Positions 36,736 through 47,242 of a stretch of 64,000 nt of DNA are shown one piece after another. Location of the stretch: the NCBI RefSeq assembly GCF_020217465.1, contig NZ_CP084115.1, positions 2,852,001 to 2,916,000 on the forward strand, given 5' to 3'. Source of the stretch: Cobetia amphilecti. GTDB taxonomy: Bacteria; Pseudomonadota; Gammaproteobacteria; Pseudomonadales; Halomonadaceae. Position 1 is the stretch's first letter, and each line of letters begins with the position of its first letter. The notes beneath the pieces were generated by a model, which saw only the letters and a program-made list of their open reading frames with translations, was not told the origin of the DNA and did no database searches. Position numbers and translations under genes: made by a program.

Positions 36736-37911
36736 TTACTCTCTTCCAAGGTGCTGGCGCACCAGCCCCTCGAAAATCTCGACGCCGGGCGCCAACAGCG
36801 TATCAGGAAAATCGTAATCGGGGTGGTGAAGCCCCGGCATTTCCTCACCTGCGCCAAATGTGAACATGGCGGCATGGCAGTCACGTGCCAGCACACCAAA
36901 GTCCTCGGACCAGCGATGTGCCTGAGGAAGTTCCACGCAATCAAGCCCTTGCTGTCGCGCCACGCGGCGAATCATGTCGTTCGCCTCAGGCGAATTCCAG
37001 GTCGCATCGAAGGTGTCACACCAGTCCACATCGATGCCCAGACGGTCTTCTTCCGCCTCGCTGCGCGCCAGTGAGACCGCCGCTTCGGCCAGCGCCTTCA
37101 TCATGTCATCGCTCTCGGTGCGCAGGGTGACCATCACCTCGGCGTCGCCCGGAGAGGTGCCGAACGCGACCTCGCCCAGGCGCGCATGAATCAGGGTCAC
37201 CATCGCAAGTCCGGTCTCATCGGCAAATTGCAACGGCAGACGCGACAGGCCTTGCATGATGCGACACATGGCCATCGCCGGGCTGCGACCATTTTCCGGG
37301 TGGGCTGCATGTGCACAGAGCCCGGAAAGCCGCACGATCATGCCGCGTGAGGCGCAGGTGAAGGCATGGTCGCGCACGCTGACTTCCCCAAGGGGGCGCC
37401 CCGGCAAGTTGTGGCACGAATAGAGATAGTCCGGCTTGAGCGCGGCAAAGGCCTTGCTGCGCACGACGGCGCGCGCGCCTTCACCGGTTTCCTCGGCGGG
37501 CTGGAACAGCAATACCACCTCGCCCCTGGCGACCGGAGATGCCGCCAGGCGCTGCGCCACGCCCAGCATCCAGCTCATGTGGCCGTCATGGCCGCACAGG
37601 TGCCCGACATGCGGATGACAGGAGGACCAGTCGCCGCGCGGCGCCTCATCGATGGGCAGAGCATCCAGCTCACAGCGCAGCATGACGCGCGGGCCTGGCT
37701 CGGCGCCGCGGAAGATGGCGGCCAGACCATGCCCACCCAGCCCGCTGACCACCTCGGCGCCAGCCTCCTGCATCCAGCCGGCGATGCAGGCCGCCGTGGC
37801 GGCTTCCTGTCCGGAGAGTTCCGGTGAACGGTGCAGCGCGTGACGCAGCTCGGCCAGCGGCGTGCCCAGCAAGGAAAGTGTCGTGTTCATGCCTGCCTCG
37901 TGAAGACTCAT
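36736..37911 (-). CDS. M20-family amidohydrolase (hippurate/aminoacylase-like)
   Basis: Predicted zinc amidohydrolase that removes an acyl group from an N-acyl amino acid or a related amide. The 391-residue protein carries the metal motif HLCGHDGH near residues 108-115, QPAEETGEGA near 142, and a late histidine in GLHHPDYDF near 362, as in AbgA/HipO/AmhX relatives. The first ATG overlaps the upstream stop (TGATG); a second ATG seven codons in also has a fair ribosome site. It is translationally coupled to the DUF2489 gene. Substrate unknown. A 277-base gap separates it from the OmpA-like gene. Confidence 0.85.
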   Translation of the reverse strand: MSLHEAGMNTTLSLLGTPLAELRHALHRSPELSGQEAATAACIAGWMQEAGAEVVSGLGGHGLAAIFRGAEPGPRVMLRCELDALPIDEAPRGDWSSCHPHVGHLCGHDGHMSWMLGVAQRLAASPVARGEVVLLFQPAEETGEGARAVVRSKAFAALKPDYLYSCHNLPGRPLGEVSVRDHAFTCASRGMIVRLSGLCAHAAHPENGRSPAMAMCRIMQGLSRLPLQFADETGLAMVTLIHARLGEVAFGTSPGDAEVMVTLRTESDDMMKALAEAAVSLARSEAEEDRLGIDVDWCDTFDATWNSPEANDMIRRVARQQGLDCVELPQAHRWSEDFGVLARDCHAAMFTFGAGEEMPGLHHPDYDFPDTLLAPGVEIFEGLVRQHLGRE

Positions 37912-38423
37912 CAGATGGCCTGCCCCAGATCTGCTGGCGAAGCGGGACGCTTGCGCCCCAGGTAATGCTGATGCCAGAACTCCATGTTGCTCAGCACGCG
38001 ACTCGCCGCCAGCTGCAGCGGCTCCGCCAGCGCTTCCTCGACGGCGATGCGCTCCTTGTCTTCGGCAAGGCGTTCACGGGGCGACAGCTCCTTGCGCGCC
38101 GAATGGGTGTGCAGGTGTGATACCCGCCCATGCAGGACACCGAAGACCGAGAGCACGTCATCTTCGGCCAGACTGGTATCGAGAATCTCGATCAACACCT
38201 TGCAGCGCAGACCGCCTTCCACCATGTCGACCTGCCCGGCCTGCATGGCGCGTGCGATGGCTTCGAGGCTTTCCAGACAGTTGGCGCGCGCCTGGATGAG
38301 CTCTTGCTCACGACGCGCCTCACGCACCTTGACCTCGCGGCGCAGCTTGAGGGCATAGAACGCCAATCCCGCGATGATGATGATCGCGATGACGGCCAGA
38401 ATGATGCTGATAGTCAGGGACAT
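37911..38423 (-). CDS. DUF2489-like membrane-anchored protein
   Basis: 170 residues, with one N-terminal membrane helix (about residues 4-24), a charged coiled-coil-like stretch (25-60) and a soluble domain resembling DUF2489 (LESLEAIARAMQAGQVDMVE near 50, ending in EFWHQHYLGRKRPA). The function of this family is not known. The start MSLTISIILAV has AGGAG upstream; a longer in-frame extension has no support. The stop overlaps the amidohydrolase start, so the two may act together. Confidence 0.7.
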   Translation of the reverse strand: MSLTISIILAVIAIIIIAGLAFYALKLRREVKVREARREQELIQARANCLESLEAIARAMQAGQVDMVEGGLRCKVLIEILDTSLAEDDVLSVFGVLHGRVSHLHTHSARKELSPRERLAEDKERIAVEEALAEPLQLAASRVLSNMEFWHQHYLGRKRPASPADLGQAI

Positions 38424-38537
38424 GCCTTTCTCCTGCGGTAAACAAGCCATGAGTATAGGGACTGCACACGCGACACCCAAGGCGGGGCACTGCGACCGAT
38501 GACCACGCAGCCCGCCCTCGCCCACCCCTTGCGTCAA

Positions 38538-38567
38538 CAAAAGGCCCCGCATCAGGGATACGGGGCC
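38538..38567 (-). terminator. Terminator of the GT4-ugd-sulfatase row
   Basis: GGCCCCG (38543-38549) pairs with CGGGGCC (38561-38567), followed on the minus strand by TTTTG. It lies about 90 bases behind the glycosyltransferase stop. Confidence 0.7.
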
Positions 38568-38654
38568 AGTCGCGTCATTCACTCTTGCACGCTTTTCTCT
38601 GTCGCACTCATGCTTCGTCCGGCACGCGAACGATCAATCTGTCAGCGCAGATCT

Positions 38655-39788
38655 TCACCGCCCCGCCATCAAGGCCTCGAAGCTGGCCTTGAGCTTGAGA
38701 TTCTGCGCCTGATGCGAGTAATTGCGTGCCAGACTGGCCAGCGCAGCGCTCAGCGCCTGCGTGTCGCTCTCGAGCAGATGGGTGCAGCGCTCGGCCCACT
38801 GCTGTGGCGTGGACTCTGCCGCCATGACCAGCTCAGGGTGGTCATCGAGCAGCTCAGCCGAGCCAACCCGCGCATTGAGCAGCACCGGCGCACCACAGGC
38901 CATCGCCTCCAGCGCGACACGCCCGAACTCCTCGATATGGGCCGGCATCACGAACAGGTCCAGCGCACCATAGAGCGTCTCGACCTCGGGAATGGTCGAG
39001 CGCCAGATCATGCGCTCGGCGATGCCCGCCTCCCTGGCCTGCTGCTGGTAAGGCGCGGCATCATCCTTGCCTACCACCAGGAAGCGATAGCGGCCCGGTG
39101 AGGCCTGCTCCATCAGCGCCGCCATCGCCACGAACCCGGCCACGTTGCGCTTGGTGAAGTTGCCGGATGACACCAGACCGACCAGCAGCTCATCCTCGGC
39201 CACACCCAATGCCTCACGCTGGGCGGTGCGCCCTGCGCGCGCGCGCTCGACCGTGAATTGCACCGGGTCATAGCCCGGGTAGCTGATCTCGATCCGCTCA
39301 GGCGCGATACCGTAGCGCGCCATCAGGTCCTCGCCCATCATGCGCGAATTGACCGCGACCTGACGGAACTTGCCACCCTTGAGCACGTGATCATGAATCG
39401 CCGCCACTTCGTGGTCGCGAGGCAGCTCACGGCCATGGATGCACTGCGAGGCAAGGTGCACGCAATTGTGCAGATAGACGGTATCCGGGCTTTCGCAGTC
39501 ACCATGACTGATCAGCAGGTCGGGCGCATGACGGCTGGCCCAGGCCTGAACACGGCGATTGAACCAGAAACGTCGATATGCCCCCTTGAAGGGCCACCGC
39601 CACAGGCGCACCAGCTCCGCGCCATGGGCGCGAGCCAGTTCAGGCTTGCCGCGCTCGGCGAGAATCACCACGCGATAGCCCAGCGCGCGCAACGCATCCG
39701 CCTGCTCGAAGGCATTGCGGCTGGCACCGGTATTCTTCTCGACCTGACGAATGGCGATCGCGGCCAGCTTGCCTGCACCAGTGCTCAC
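38655..39788 (-). CDS. Family 4 glycosyltransferase, probably lipopolysaccharide-related
   Basis: GT-B-fold glycosyltransferase of 377 residues that transfers a sugar from a nucleotide donor. The donor-binding region has [19 protein letters not shown] near 204-222, and [20 protein letters not shown] near 288-307 is the EX7E signature of family GT4. The N-terminal half is divergent, with [16 protein letters not shown] near 105, similar to WaaG-like core enzymes. It starts inside the end of ugd (ATGA overlap). With ugd, galE and a phosphoethanolamine-transferase-like gene nearby, a role in lipopolysaccharide core or capsule decoration is likely but not proven. Confidence 0.85.
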   Translation of the reverse strand: MSTGAGKLAAIAIRQVEKNTGASRNAFEQADALRALGYRVVILAERGKPELARAHGAELVRLWRWPFKGAYRRFWFNRRVQAWASRHAPDLLISHGDCESPDTVYLHNCVHLASQCIHGRELPRDHEVAAIHDHVLKGGKFRQVAVNSRMMGEDLMARYGIAPERIEISYPGYDPVQFTVERARAGRTAQREALGVAEDELLVGLVSSGNFTKRNVAGFVAMAALMEQASPGRYRFLVVGKDDAAPYQQQAREAGIAERMIWRSTIPEVETLYGALDLFVMPAHIEEFGRVALEAMACGAPVLLNARVGSAELLDDHPELVMAAESTPQQWAERCTHLLESDTQALSAALASLARNYSHQAQNLKLKASFEALMAGR

Positions 39789-41137
39789 GACGCCTCCTGC
39801 ACGCGGCGCATGGAGTCACCGCGACCGACCGCGTAGTACATCAGGCCGGCGGCCTTCATGGCGGCAGGCTCGAACAGGTTTCGACCATCGACCACCACAG
39901 GGAAGCCGAGCTGTGCCTTGAGCCACTCGCCCTCCAGGGTGCGGAATTCCTTCCACTCGGTGCACACCACCAGTGCATCGGCGCCCTTGACCGCCTGCTG
40001 ACGGTCCGCGACCAGCACCAGGTCGTCGCGCTCGCCGTAGATGCGGCGGCATTCCTTCATCGCTTCCGGGTCATAGGCCTGCACGGTCGCGCCAGCGTCC
40101 CACAGCGCTTCCATCAGCGTGCGGCTCGGCGCATCGCGCATGTCATCGGTGTTGGGCTTGAAGGCCAGACCCCAGACGGCAATGGTCTTGCCCTTTAGAT
40201 CACCATCGAAGGCCCGCGACAGCTTGTCGAACAGCGTGACCTTCTGGCGCTTGTTGACCGACTCGACCGCAGTCAGCAGCTCGGCGTCATAACCGACCTG
40301 ACTGGCAGTACGCGCCAGTGCCTGGACGTCCTTCGGGAAGCAGGAACCGCCATAACCACAACCGGGATAGATGAAGTGGTAGCCGATACGCGGGTCACTG
40401 CCGATGCCGCGACGCACCTCCTCGATGTCCGCACCCAGGCGTTCGGCCAGGTTGGAAATCTCGTTCATGAAGCTGATCTTGGTCGCCAGCATGGCGTTGG
40501 CGGCGTACTTGGTCAGCTCGGCGGCGCGCACGTCCATGAACATCAGCTTTTCATGGTTGCGGTTGTAGGGCGCGTAGCATTCGCGCATGCGCTCACGCAC
40601 CTTCTCGGAATCGGTGCCGACCACGATGCGCGCGCCACGTGTGAAGTCCTCCAGCGCCGCGCCTTCCTTGAGAAATTCCGGGTTGGAGCAGACATCGAAG
40701 TCGACACGTTCGCCGCGCTCGGCAAGCACTTCGGCGACTCGCGCCGTGACGCGGTCTGCCGTGCCCACCGGCACGGTGGACTTGTCGATGATGACCTTGT
40801 AGTCATTCATGTGCTCGCCAATGGTGCCGGCCACCGCAAGCACGTACTTGAGGTCGGCGCTGCCGTCTTCGTCCGGCGGTGTGCCCACGGCGATGAACTG
40901 CAGCACACCGTGCTCGACGGCCTGACGGGCGTCAGTGGTGAAGTTGAGACGGCCGGCCTCGACATTGCGCAGCACCATGCTCTCCAGCCCCGGCTCGAAG
41001 ATGGGGATCTCGCCTTGCTTGAGGCCATCGATCTTGGCCGCATCAACGTCCATGCAGATCACGTCATGGCCGACATCGGCCAGACAGGTGCCAGTCACCA
41101 GGCCTACGTAGCCTGTTCCGAAGACAGTGATTTTCAT
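39785..41137 (-). CDS. ugd: UDP-glucose 6-dehydrogenase
   Basis: NAD-dependent oxidation of UDP-glucose to UDP-glucuronate, a precursor for acidic surface sugars. The 450-residue protein begins with the Rossmann motif [20 protein letters not shown]. It has the catalytic cysteine in [16 protein letters not shown] near 255-270 and a UDP-binding C-terminal domain with [18 protein letters not shown] near 320-337. One base separates its ATG from the stop of the sulfatase gene, and it overlaps the glycosyltransferase gene downstream. GalE, five genes upstream in the same direction, supplies the related UDP-hexoses. Confidence 0.96.
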   Translation of the reverse strand: MKITVFGTGYVGLVTGTCLADVGHDVICMDVDAAKIDGLKQGEIPIFEPGLESMVLRNVEAGRLNFTTDARQAVEHGVLQFIAVGTPPDEDGSADLKYVLAVAGTIGEHMNDYKVIIDKSTVPVGTADRVTARVAEVLAERGERVDFDVCSNPEFLKEGAALEDFTRGARIVVGTDSEKVRERMRECYAPYNRNHEKLMFMDVRAAELTKYAANAMLATKISFMNEISNLAERLGADIEEVRRGIGSDPRIGYHFIYPGCGYGGSCFPKDVQALARTASQVGYDAELLTAVESVNKRQKVTLFDKLSRAFDGDLKGKTIAVWGLAFKPNTDDMRDAPSRTLMEALWDAGATVQAYDPEAMKECRRIYGERDDLVLVADRQQAVKGADALVVCTEWKEFRTLEGEWLKAQLGFPVVVDGRNLFEPAAMKAAGLMYYAVGRGDSMRRVQEAS

Positions 41138-41138
41138 G

Positions 41139-42989
41139 TCAGTCCTTGAGAGTTTCTGAAGGTAATGAAGCAGGTGACAAGGTGAACGCCGACGACTCCT
41201 CTGACGGCGTCACGCGGGAATCCGGTTGTGGGGCTTGCCCGTCGCGTTTCGCGCCCTGCCCGGACATGAACTCCGGACGCTCCAGCAGCTCGGTGGTCGC
41301 CTCGACCGCTTCCTCGAGCTCTTCGGCACCCGGCGCGAGAGGTCGGGAAAGAAAGTCCGACGGCAGGGCTTCATAGAAGTTCAATCGCCCCAGCTGGTCC
41401 AGCACCGGATGACGCTCACGCGGCTGATAGCAGACCGCCCAGGGGGACAGGCACGGCTTGTCACCGGAGAAACGGATGCCCAGCCAGTCGCTGGCCAGAT
41501 AGGGCAGGTCAAAACTGGCGAAAGGCTCATCGGCGTGCGAGCGCAGGCGCGTCAGCTCACGCGCGGGATTGGGCGCCTGCCCCGTCTGCCACAGCCATAG
41601 CGGAATGCGGTACGGCGCCTGACTGGGGCGATCACCGCCATGCACATAGGCGTCACTGAGCGGGTCATGCTCGAGGCCGTGGTCCGACAGATAGAGCACG
41701 CCAGCGGGCCGCCCTTCCAGGCGCTGGAAGACGCCCTCGATCACCTGATCCGTGAAGCGGATGCTGTCATCGTAGGCATCGGTCAGCGGTGAGCGGCTGT
41801 CCGGGGTCAGGAAATAGCGCAGTGAATCCGGGTACTGCAGGCTGGCCGGCGGGTGACTGCCGTAGAGATGCAGCACGATCAGCCGCGGCCCCTCGACATC
41901 GCGCGCCAGCGCCTCATCCAGTGCATCCAGCAAGCCATCGTCATAGTCGGTCATGATGGTGCGAGCGACATCGGCACGCTGGGCGATGGCGGTGATCCAG
42001 GTGCGCTCGGAAGTGATATCGAGCCCCTGGCGCGACAGCCACTCGGTATGATAGCCGGCCTGATTGGCCAGCGAGATCAGATTGGCGTCCAGGTAGCGCG
42101 GCGAGAAGGTCCGCGGGTCGGTCAGGCTGGCCAGCATCGGTACCGCCAGCACGGTCTGTGGCGCCGGCGCGATGGCCTGATCGAAGACCACCAGCTCGTC
42201 GCGACGCGCATCGAGATTCGGCGTCGTGGCGCGGGAATAGCCATACAGCGACAGCTGATCGCGGCGCTGGGATTCGCCGATGATCAGGACGAAGACGGCG
42301 TCATCCGACACCTCGGGGCTGCGCGAGACGCCACCGAAATCATAGTCGTCCGCCATCAGCGCCTTGTAGCGCTCCTTCTCCCACCAGGCATGCGAGGTGG
42401 TGGCCAGGTTCCAGCCCGGCGAGACCGACAGCGTCGTGATGGCCAACGGCACGCTGGCCCGCCCCCACTGCCAGCTGCCGGCCAGCAGCATCAGCATCCA
42501 GAGCACGAAGGCGATTCCGCTGCGCCCACCCAGCCGGGCGCGAGCCAGCCCCGCCCCGAAGCGATTGCCCAGTGACAGCGCCAGCAGGAAGAACCCCAGC
42601 GGCACGATCAGGGCCAGCGGGAACTTGAACAGCATCGCCATCGATTCGCTGCGACTGGTATCCAGCGAGCTGAGCGCGAAGGCCAGCCCATAGCGGGAAT
42701 CGTAATAGACGGCGCTGACCACACTTGCGGAGAGATTGACGCCCAGCGCCGCCATCAGCCCCAGCGCCGGCCAACGCCAGTGCGGACGATGCAGCGCCGC
42801 CAGCAGGCACGGCCACAGCAACAGATTGCCGAACAGGATCAGGCCGCCCTCGAGCAGGCCGTGATAGATCAACGGCACCAGACTCGCCAGCAGGGCCAGC
42901 GTGATGGCGGAGATCACCCCGGCCCGCTTGCTTGCCTGATCGCTGCGCGCAAACAGGCGACGGACGAGGCGCTGCAGCAGGCCCTTCAT
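41139..42989 (-). CDS. Sulfatase-fold membrane protein, phosphoethanolamine-transferase-like
   Basis: Probable envelope phosphoethanolamine transferase of the EptA/CptA group. Five membrane helices (residues 20-190) precede a periplasmic alkaline-phosphatase-like domain. The nucleophile region reads [20 protein letters not shown] near 235-254, where Ser stands at the site of the catalytic Thr/Ser. [10 protein letters not shown] near 383, and later [11 protein letters not shown] with [16 protein letters not shown] near 440-465, supply metal ligands. The last 80 residues are an acidic, Ser-rich tail outside the family. I choose the second ATG (GAGGA six bases ahead); one five codons earlier is possible. 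Target (lipid A or core sugar) unknown. Confidence 0.8.
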   Translation of the reverse strand: MKGLLQRLVRRLFARSDQASKRAGVISAITLALLASLVPLIYHGLLEGGLILFGNLLLWPCLLAALHRPHWRWPALGLMAALGVNLSASVVSAVYYDSRYGLAFALSSLDTSRSESMAMLFKFPLALIVPLGFFLLALSLGNRFGAGLARARLGGRSGIAFVLWMLMLLAGSWQWGRASVPLAITTLSVSPGWNLATTSHAWWEKERYKALMADDYDFGGVSRSPEVSDDAVFVLIIGESQRRDQLSLYGYSRATTPNLDARRDELVVFDQAIAPAPQTVLAVPMLASLTDPRTFSPRYLDANLISLANQAGYHTEWLSRQGLDITSERTWITAIAQRADVARTIMTDYDDGLLDALDEALARDVEGPRLIVLHLYGSHPPASLQYPDSLRYFLTPDSRSPLTDAYDDSIRFTDQVIEGVFQRLEGRPAGVLYLSDHGLEHDPLSDAYVHGGDRPSQAPYRIPLWLWQTGQAPNPARELTRLRSHADEPFASFDLPYLASDWLGIRFSGDKPCLSPWAVCYQPRERHPVLDQLGRLNFYEALPSDFLSRPLAPGAEELEEAVEATTELLERPEFMSGQGAKRDGQAPQPDSRVTPSEESSAFTLSPASLPSETLKD

Positions 42990-43068
42990 GCGCGTCCTCG
43001 CCATGACATAAGCGCTTCAGCCCTCACGCAGGCCAATGGATGCACGAGCCGTCGAGCCCCGGCCACCC

Positions 43069-43896
43069 TCAGACGTCCAGCGCCTGGCGCCAGCGACCAT
43101 CCGCTTGGCCACAGGCGATGAAGAAGGGATTCACCAGCGTATCGCGGGCGTTGTAGTCCAGACGACGCGGTTGTGCGGGCAGTGACTCGGCATCGAAGAC
43201 CTGGCCGCCGGCCGCTTCCAGCACGGCCTGGGCCGCCGCGGTGTCCCACTCGCTGGTCGGCGCGTAGCGCGGATAGAGATCCGCATTGCCTTCCGCGATG
43301 CGACAGAACTTGAGCGAGCTGCCACAGCTGACGTTCTCCACCGGTGCCAGTCGCTCGATCAACGCCGCCGTACGCGCATCGAGATGTGACTTGCTGGCCA
43401 CGACTCTCAATACCTCGGGCTCCGGACTGACCGTGATCGCGACACGCCCGGTGGCGTCTTCCCGGAAAGCCCCCACACCGGCGAGCCCGCTCCAGGTCGT
43501 CTCCAGTACCGGCGCATCCACCACGCCCAGCACGCTGCGCGAACCCTGGATCAGCGCCACGTTGACGGTGTATTCACCGCTGCCGGTGACGAATTCACGC
43601 GTGCCATCCAGCGGGTCGACCAGCCAGAAGGTCTGCCAGTCACGCCGCGCCGCGATATCGGCCTTGTCACTCTCCTCCGAGAGCACCGGGATCTGCGGCG
43701 TCAGGCGGGCCAGCCCCTCGACCAGCACATGATGCGCCGCCATATCCGCCGCCGTGACGGGGCTGTCATCCGCCTTGGCACGCGTGCCGAGCTCTCCCCC
43801 ACGGGCAACGGCGAGTATCGCCTGCCCCGCTTCACGGCAAAGCTGTTCAATGGCCGTCAGCAGTTCAAGATCGAGGGTGACATCAGACTGGGTCAT
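43069..43896 (-). CDS. cysQ: 3'(2'),5'-bisphosphate nucleotidase
   Basis: Hydrolyses adenosine 3',5'-bisphosphate, a by-product of sulfate assimilation and acyl-carrier-protein loading, to AMP. The 275-residue protein belongs to the lithium-sensitive inositol-monophosphatase fold. Metal motifs are LSEESD near 73, WLVDPLDGTREFV near 90-102 and SEWDTAAAQAVLEAAGG near 208-224. The start MTQSDVTLDLEL is preceded by a weak ribosome site; a 38-codon extension upstream overlaps the terminator of galE and is unlikely. It lies in an envelope-sugar cluster rather than with sulfur genes. Confidence 0.94.
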   Translation of the reverse strand: MTQSDVTLDLELLTAIEQLCREAGQAILAVARGGELGTRAKADDSPVTAADMAAHHVLVEGLARLTPQIPVLSEESDKADIAARRDWQTFWLVDPLDGTREFVTGSGEYTVNVALIQGSRSVLGVVDAPVLETTWSGLAGVGAFREDATGRVAITVSPEPEVLRVVASKSHLDARTAALIERLAPVENVSCGSSLKFCRIAEGNADLYPRYAPTSEWDTAAAQAVLEAAGGQVFDAESLPAQPRRLDYNARDTLVNPFFIACGQADGRWRQALDV

Positions 43897-43959
43897 GGGG
43901 GTCTCGCAGAGAATTCGAAGGAGTCGACACGGGCCCTTCGGCCCGCCGTCATCATACGC

Positions 43960-43993
43960 AAAAGCGGCCGCGGATGCTGCCCGCGACCGCTTC
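43960..43993 (-). terminator. Terminator between galE and cysQ
   Basis: On the minus strand AAGCGG-T-CGCGG pairs with CCGCG-G-CCGCTT, 12 bp with one G-T mismatch and a 7-base loop, followed by TTTTG. It separates galE from the cysQ row. Confidence 0.75.
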
Positions 43994-44015
43994 GAGAGGT
44001 CTTCACACAAGCGCC

Positions 44016-44088
44016 GTCAACTCAATCTCGGTCAACTCAAGCTCGGTCAACTCAAGCTCGGTCAACTCAAGCTTGGTCAACTTCGGCG
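44016..44088. repeat. 15-bp tandem repeat after galE (GTCAACTCAAGCTCG, about 4.9 units)
   Basis: Units start at 44016, 44031, 44046 and 44061, with a partial fifth at 44076. The middle two are identical and the others differ at one to three bases. It lies in the 3' region of galE, just before the terminator, and is the most regular 15-bp array of the window. Confidence 0.95.
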
Positions 44089-44111
44089 CACTGACCCTGC
44101 AGTGTCAGTTT

Positions 44112-45131
44112 TCAGGCACTGCGATAGCCGTTGGGGTTGCGTGACTGCCAACGCCAGCTGTCGGCCATCATGCGGTCGAGACCCAGCTCGGCCTTCCACT
44201 TGAGCTCGCTGAAGGCCTTGTCCGGCTCCGCCCAGCACTCGGCGATATCACCGGCACGACGCGGTGCGATGCGATACGGCACCGGACGACCGCTGGCCTT
44301 CTCGAACGCCTTGACCATGTCCAGCACGCTGTAGCCGGTACCGGTGCCCAGGTTGTAGGTGTGAACGCCATCCCGCGCATCACCGGCCAGGTAGTCCAGC
44401 GCCTTGAGGTGGCCATCGGCCAGGTCGACGACGTGGATGTAGTCGCGCACCCCGGTGCCATCCGGCGTCGGGTAGTCATCACCGAACACGGCCAGTTCCT
44501 CGAGGCGACCCACGGCGACCTGGCTGATATACGGCACCAGGTTGTTGGGAATGCCGTTGGGGTCTTCGCCGATGGTGCCGGACTCGTGAGCGCCCACCGG
44601 ATTGAAGTAGCGCAGCAGCGCGATGCGCCAGCTGTCATCCGCGACGGCCAGGTCGCGCAGCACTTCCTCGACCATCAGCTTGGAGCGGCCATAGGGGTTG
44701 GTCGCGGAGGTCGGGAAGTCTTCACGGATCGGCGTGGAGGCCGGATCGCCATACACGGTGGCGGAGGAAGAGAACACGATACGCTTGACGCCGGCACGCG
44801 CCATGGCGTCACACAGCACCAGGGTGCCGTTGACGTTGTTGTCATAATAGGCCAGCGGCTTGGCGACGCTCTCGCCGACCGCCTTGAGCCCGGCGAAGTG
44901 GACCACGGCCTCGATATCGTGACGCTCGAACAGGCTGTCGAGCAGCGCGCCGTTGCGGATATCGCCTTCGACGAACGGCACTTCGCGTCCGGCAAGCGTC
45001 GCCACACGCGCAAGAGAGGCTTCACTGGCATTGGACAGGTTGTCCAGCACCAGCACCTGATGGCCGGCCTCCATGAGCGCCAATACCGTATGAGAGCCGA
45101 TGTAGCCTGCACCACCCGTGACCAGAATCAT
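44112..45131 (-). CDS. galE: UDP-glucose 4-epimerase
   Basis: Interconverts UDP-glucose and UDP-galactose using bound NAD. The 339-residue protein begins [19 protein letters not shown] and has the SDR catalytic Ser/Tyr/Lys set: SSSATVYG near 123 and [12 protein letters not shown] near 146, with Tyr and Lys in [17 protein letters not shown] near 176 binds the sugar nucleotide. AAGGAAG lies seven bases before the ATG at 45131; a TTG one codon earlier is possible but less likely. It supplies surface-sugar synthesis together with ugd. Confidence 0.96.
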   Translation of the reverse strand: MILVTGGAGYIGSHTVLALMEAGHQVLVLDNLSNASEASLARVATLAGREVPFVEGDIRNGALLDSLFERHDIEAVVHFAGLKAVGESVAKPLAYYDNNVNGTLVLCDAMARAGVKRIVFSSSATVYGDPASTPIREDFPTSATNPYGRSKLMVEEVLRDLAVADDSWRIALLRYFNPVGAHESGTIGEDPNGIPNNLVPYISQVAVGRLEELAVFGDDYPTPDGTGVRDYIHVVDLADGHLKALDYLAGDARDGVHTYNLGTGTGYSVLDMVKAFEKASGRPVPYRIAPRRAGDIAECWAEPDKAFSELKWKAELGLDRMMADSWRWQSRNPNGYRSA

Positions 45132-45657
45132 CAATCATCTTCCTTGTGAAAGTAACGCGACAATGGGCCACGCAGTTGTCCTGCGCTGGCCCTGTTCATG
45201 GCTGCTAACCCTACCTTCCAGCCCTTGCGCTCACAAGTCCACAGCCAACGACAGCGTCTGTCGCCAGACAGCAACCTGACCCGTGCAAGATGGCGTCACA
45301 CAGGGCCTGGCCCGAGGTGTGAGCACCTCGGATCAAGCGTCGCGCTTGCGCGGCGTCAAGGTTTCACTTGCCGGAGTTTCAAAACAGGCAATGAAGGCTA
45401 TTGAGCCGCGCCGCAATGCTGAGACAATGGCCGCGCCTTGCCGCCTGAGCGCCCGGCTGATCGACTCGCGAGCGGCTTTCTGACAAGGCAGGCAACATGA
45501 CACGTCGTGCACGTCACCCCGACCGGGGATACATGCGCGACATGTAATGAATAACACCAACACGACAACTCGCCATCACCTACCATGACCCATACCAACA
45601 ACACGATGACCACCATGATGAGGAAGCCAGTCGCCGACCGGCTTCTCTGGAGTCGAC
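45132..45657. other. Divergent region between galE and the DASS symporter gene
   Basis: 526 bases with no gene I can support. One hairpin, CCGAGGTG (45312-45319) with CACCTCGG (45324-45331), stands out; it could be an operator or a small terminator. Short frames present here have no family resemblance or ribosome site. Confidence 0.5.
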
Positions 45658-47154
45658 ATGCCTGAGCAATCTCCCGATCACGTCGCTGATCAATCCACTA
45701 CGCCGCCACAAGCGCCACTCGCGGCGCGCATCGGCCTGATACTCGGACCCCTCCTGTTGCTGCTGACCTGGCTGACACCAGCGCCGGGTGACATGCCGGA
45801 CAGCGCCTGGCTCTGCGTCGGCCTTGCCCTGCTGATGGCCACCTGGTGGGCCACCGAGGCCCTGCCGATTCCGGTGACCTCGCTGCTGCCCATCGTGCTG
45901 GTGCCGGCGCTTGGCATCGACGACATCAAGAGCACCACCGCCGCCTATGCCAACCCGACCATCTACCTGTTCCTCGGTGGCTTCCTGCTCGGGATCGCCA
46001 TGCAGCGCTGGGACCTGCATCGCCGCGTGGCCCTGCATACGCTGAAGCTTGCCGGCCACTCGCCGCGCCGCCAGATCGCCGGCTTCATGATCGCCACCGG
46101 CTTCATCAGCATGTGGGTGTCCAACACCGCCACCAGCATCATGATGCTGCCCATCGGCATGTCAGTGGTCAGCCTGATGTCCAGTGGTCAGGATGAGCGC
46201 GACAGCAATGACCCGGAATTGAAGCGCTACGCCGCCGCCCTGCTGCTGGGCATCGCCTATTCCGCCAGCCTCGGCGGTATCGCGACCCTGATCGGCACGC
46301 CGCCCAATGCCCTGCTGGCAGGCTACCTGTCCAGTGATCAAGGCATCGAGATCGGCTTCGCCCAGTGGATGGTCGTCGGCCTGCCGGTCGCCATCGCCAT
46401 GTGCGCCATCACCTGGTGGTGGCTGACGCGCACGCCCTTCTCCTTCAAGTCCGAGACGGCAGACAGCGGCGAGATGATCAGCCGTGAACTCAAGGCACTG
46501 GGCGCCATGAGCAGCGCCGAGAAACGTGTCGGCGTCGCCTTCCTGGTGGCTGCCCTGCTGTGGATGTTCCGTCCGCTGATCAACCAGATGGGCCTTGCCT
46601 GGCTGTCGGACACCGGCATCGCCATGGCCATCGGCGTGGGCCTGTTCGCCATTCCCTCCGGCACCTCACGCGGCCGCCGCCTGCTGGTGTGGGAAGACGC
46701 GCGTGACCTGCCCTGGGGCGTGTTGCTGCTGTTCGGGGGTGGTCTGGCACTGGCGGGCGTGATCAAGAGCTCGGGTCTCGCCGAGTGGATCGCCGGCCAG
46801 CTGTCGATGTTCAGCGTGCTGCCGCTCATCGGCCTGGTCGCCATCGTGGTCGTGGTGATCATCTTCCTGACCGAGGTCACCTCCAATACCGCGACGGCAG
46901 CTGCCTTCCTGCCGCTGCTGGGGGCACTGGCGCTGTCATTGGACATCGATCCGCTGCTGATCACCGTGCCGGCAGCCATCGCGGCCAGCTGTGCCTTCAT
47001 GATGCCGGTGGCGACGCCGCCCAACGCCATCGTGTTCGCCACCGGCCACCTCAAGATCCAGACCATGATGCGCGCCGGCTTCTTCCTGAACCTGGCCGGT
47101 ACCGTGGTCGTCACCCTGCTGGCCTATGGCCTGATCGTGGCACTGTGGGTGTAG
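45658..47154 (+). CDS. Sodium:dicarboxylate/sulfate symporter, DASS (SLC13) family
   Basis: Sodium-coupled importer, probably for C4-dicarboxylates such as succinate and malate. The 498-residue protein has about 12 hydrophobic segments and the two SNT motifs that bind sodium and substrate, WVSNTATSIMMLPI near 157-170 and VTSNTATAAAFLPLL near 405-420. Each is followed by a conserved PPNA element (GTPPNALLAGYL and ATPPNAIVFATG). GGAG precedes the ATG. The first 20 residues are polar and variable. Uptake of fumarate or succinate would feed the TCA cycle, but the substrate could also be sulfate. Confidence 0.9.
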   Translation: MPEQSPDHVADQSTTPPQAPLAARIGLILGPLLLLLTWLTPAPGDMPDSAWLCVGLALLMATWWATEALPIPVTSLLPIVLVPALGIDDIKSTTAAYANPTIYLFLGGFLLGIAMQRWDLHRRVALHTLKLAGHSPRRQIAGFMIATGFISMWVSNTATSIMMLPIGMSVVSLMSSGQDERDSNDPELKRYAAALLLGIAYSASLGGIATLIGTPPNALLAGYLSSDQGIEIGFAQWMVVGLPVAIAMCAITWWWLTRTPFSFKSETADSGEMISRELKALGAMSSAEKRVGVAFLVAALLWMFRPLINQMGLAWLSDTGIAMAIGVGLFAIPSGTSRGRRLLVWEDARDLPWGVLLLFGGGLALAGVIKSSGLAEWIAGQLSMFSVLPLIGLVAIVVVVIIFLTEVTSNTATAAAFLPLLGALALSLDIDPLLITVPAAIAASCAFMMPVATPPNAIVFATGHLKIQTMMRAGFFLNLAGTVVVTLLAYGLIVALWV

Positions 47155-47242
47155 ATGAGGCTGCTGACGCGGGGCCTGGAAGAGAGCGAAGGTGAGAACG
47201 AGGGCGAGAGCACAAGCGCCTGACGAGCTTCTCACCGCCTTT

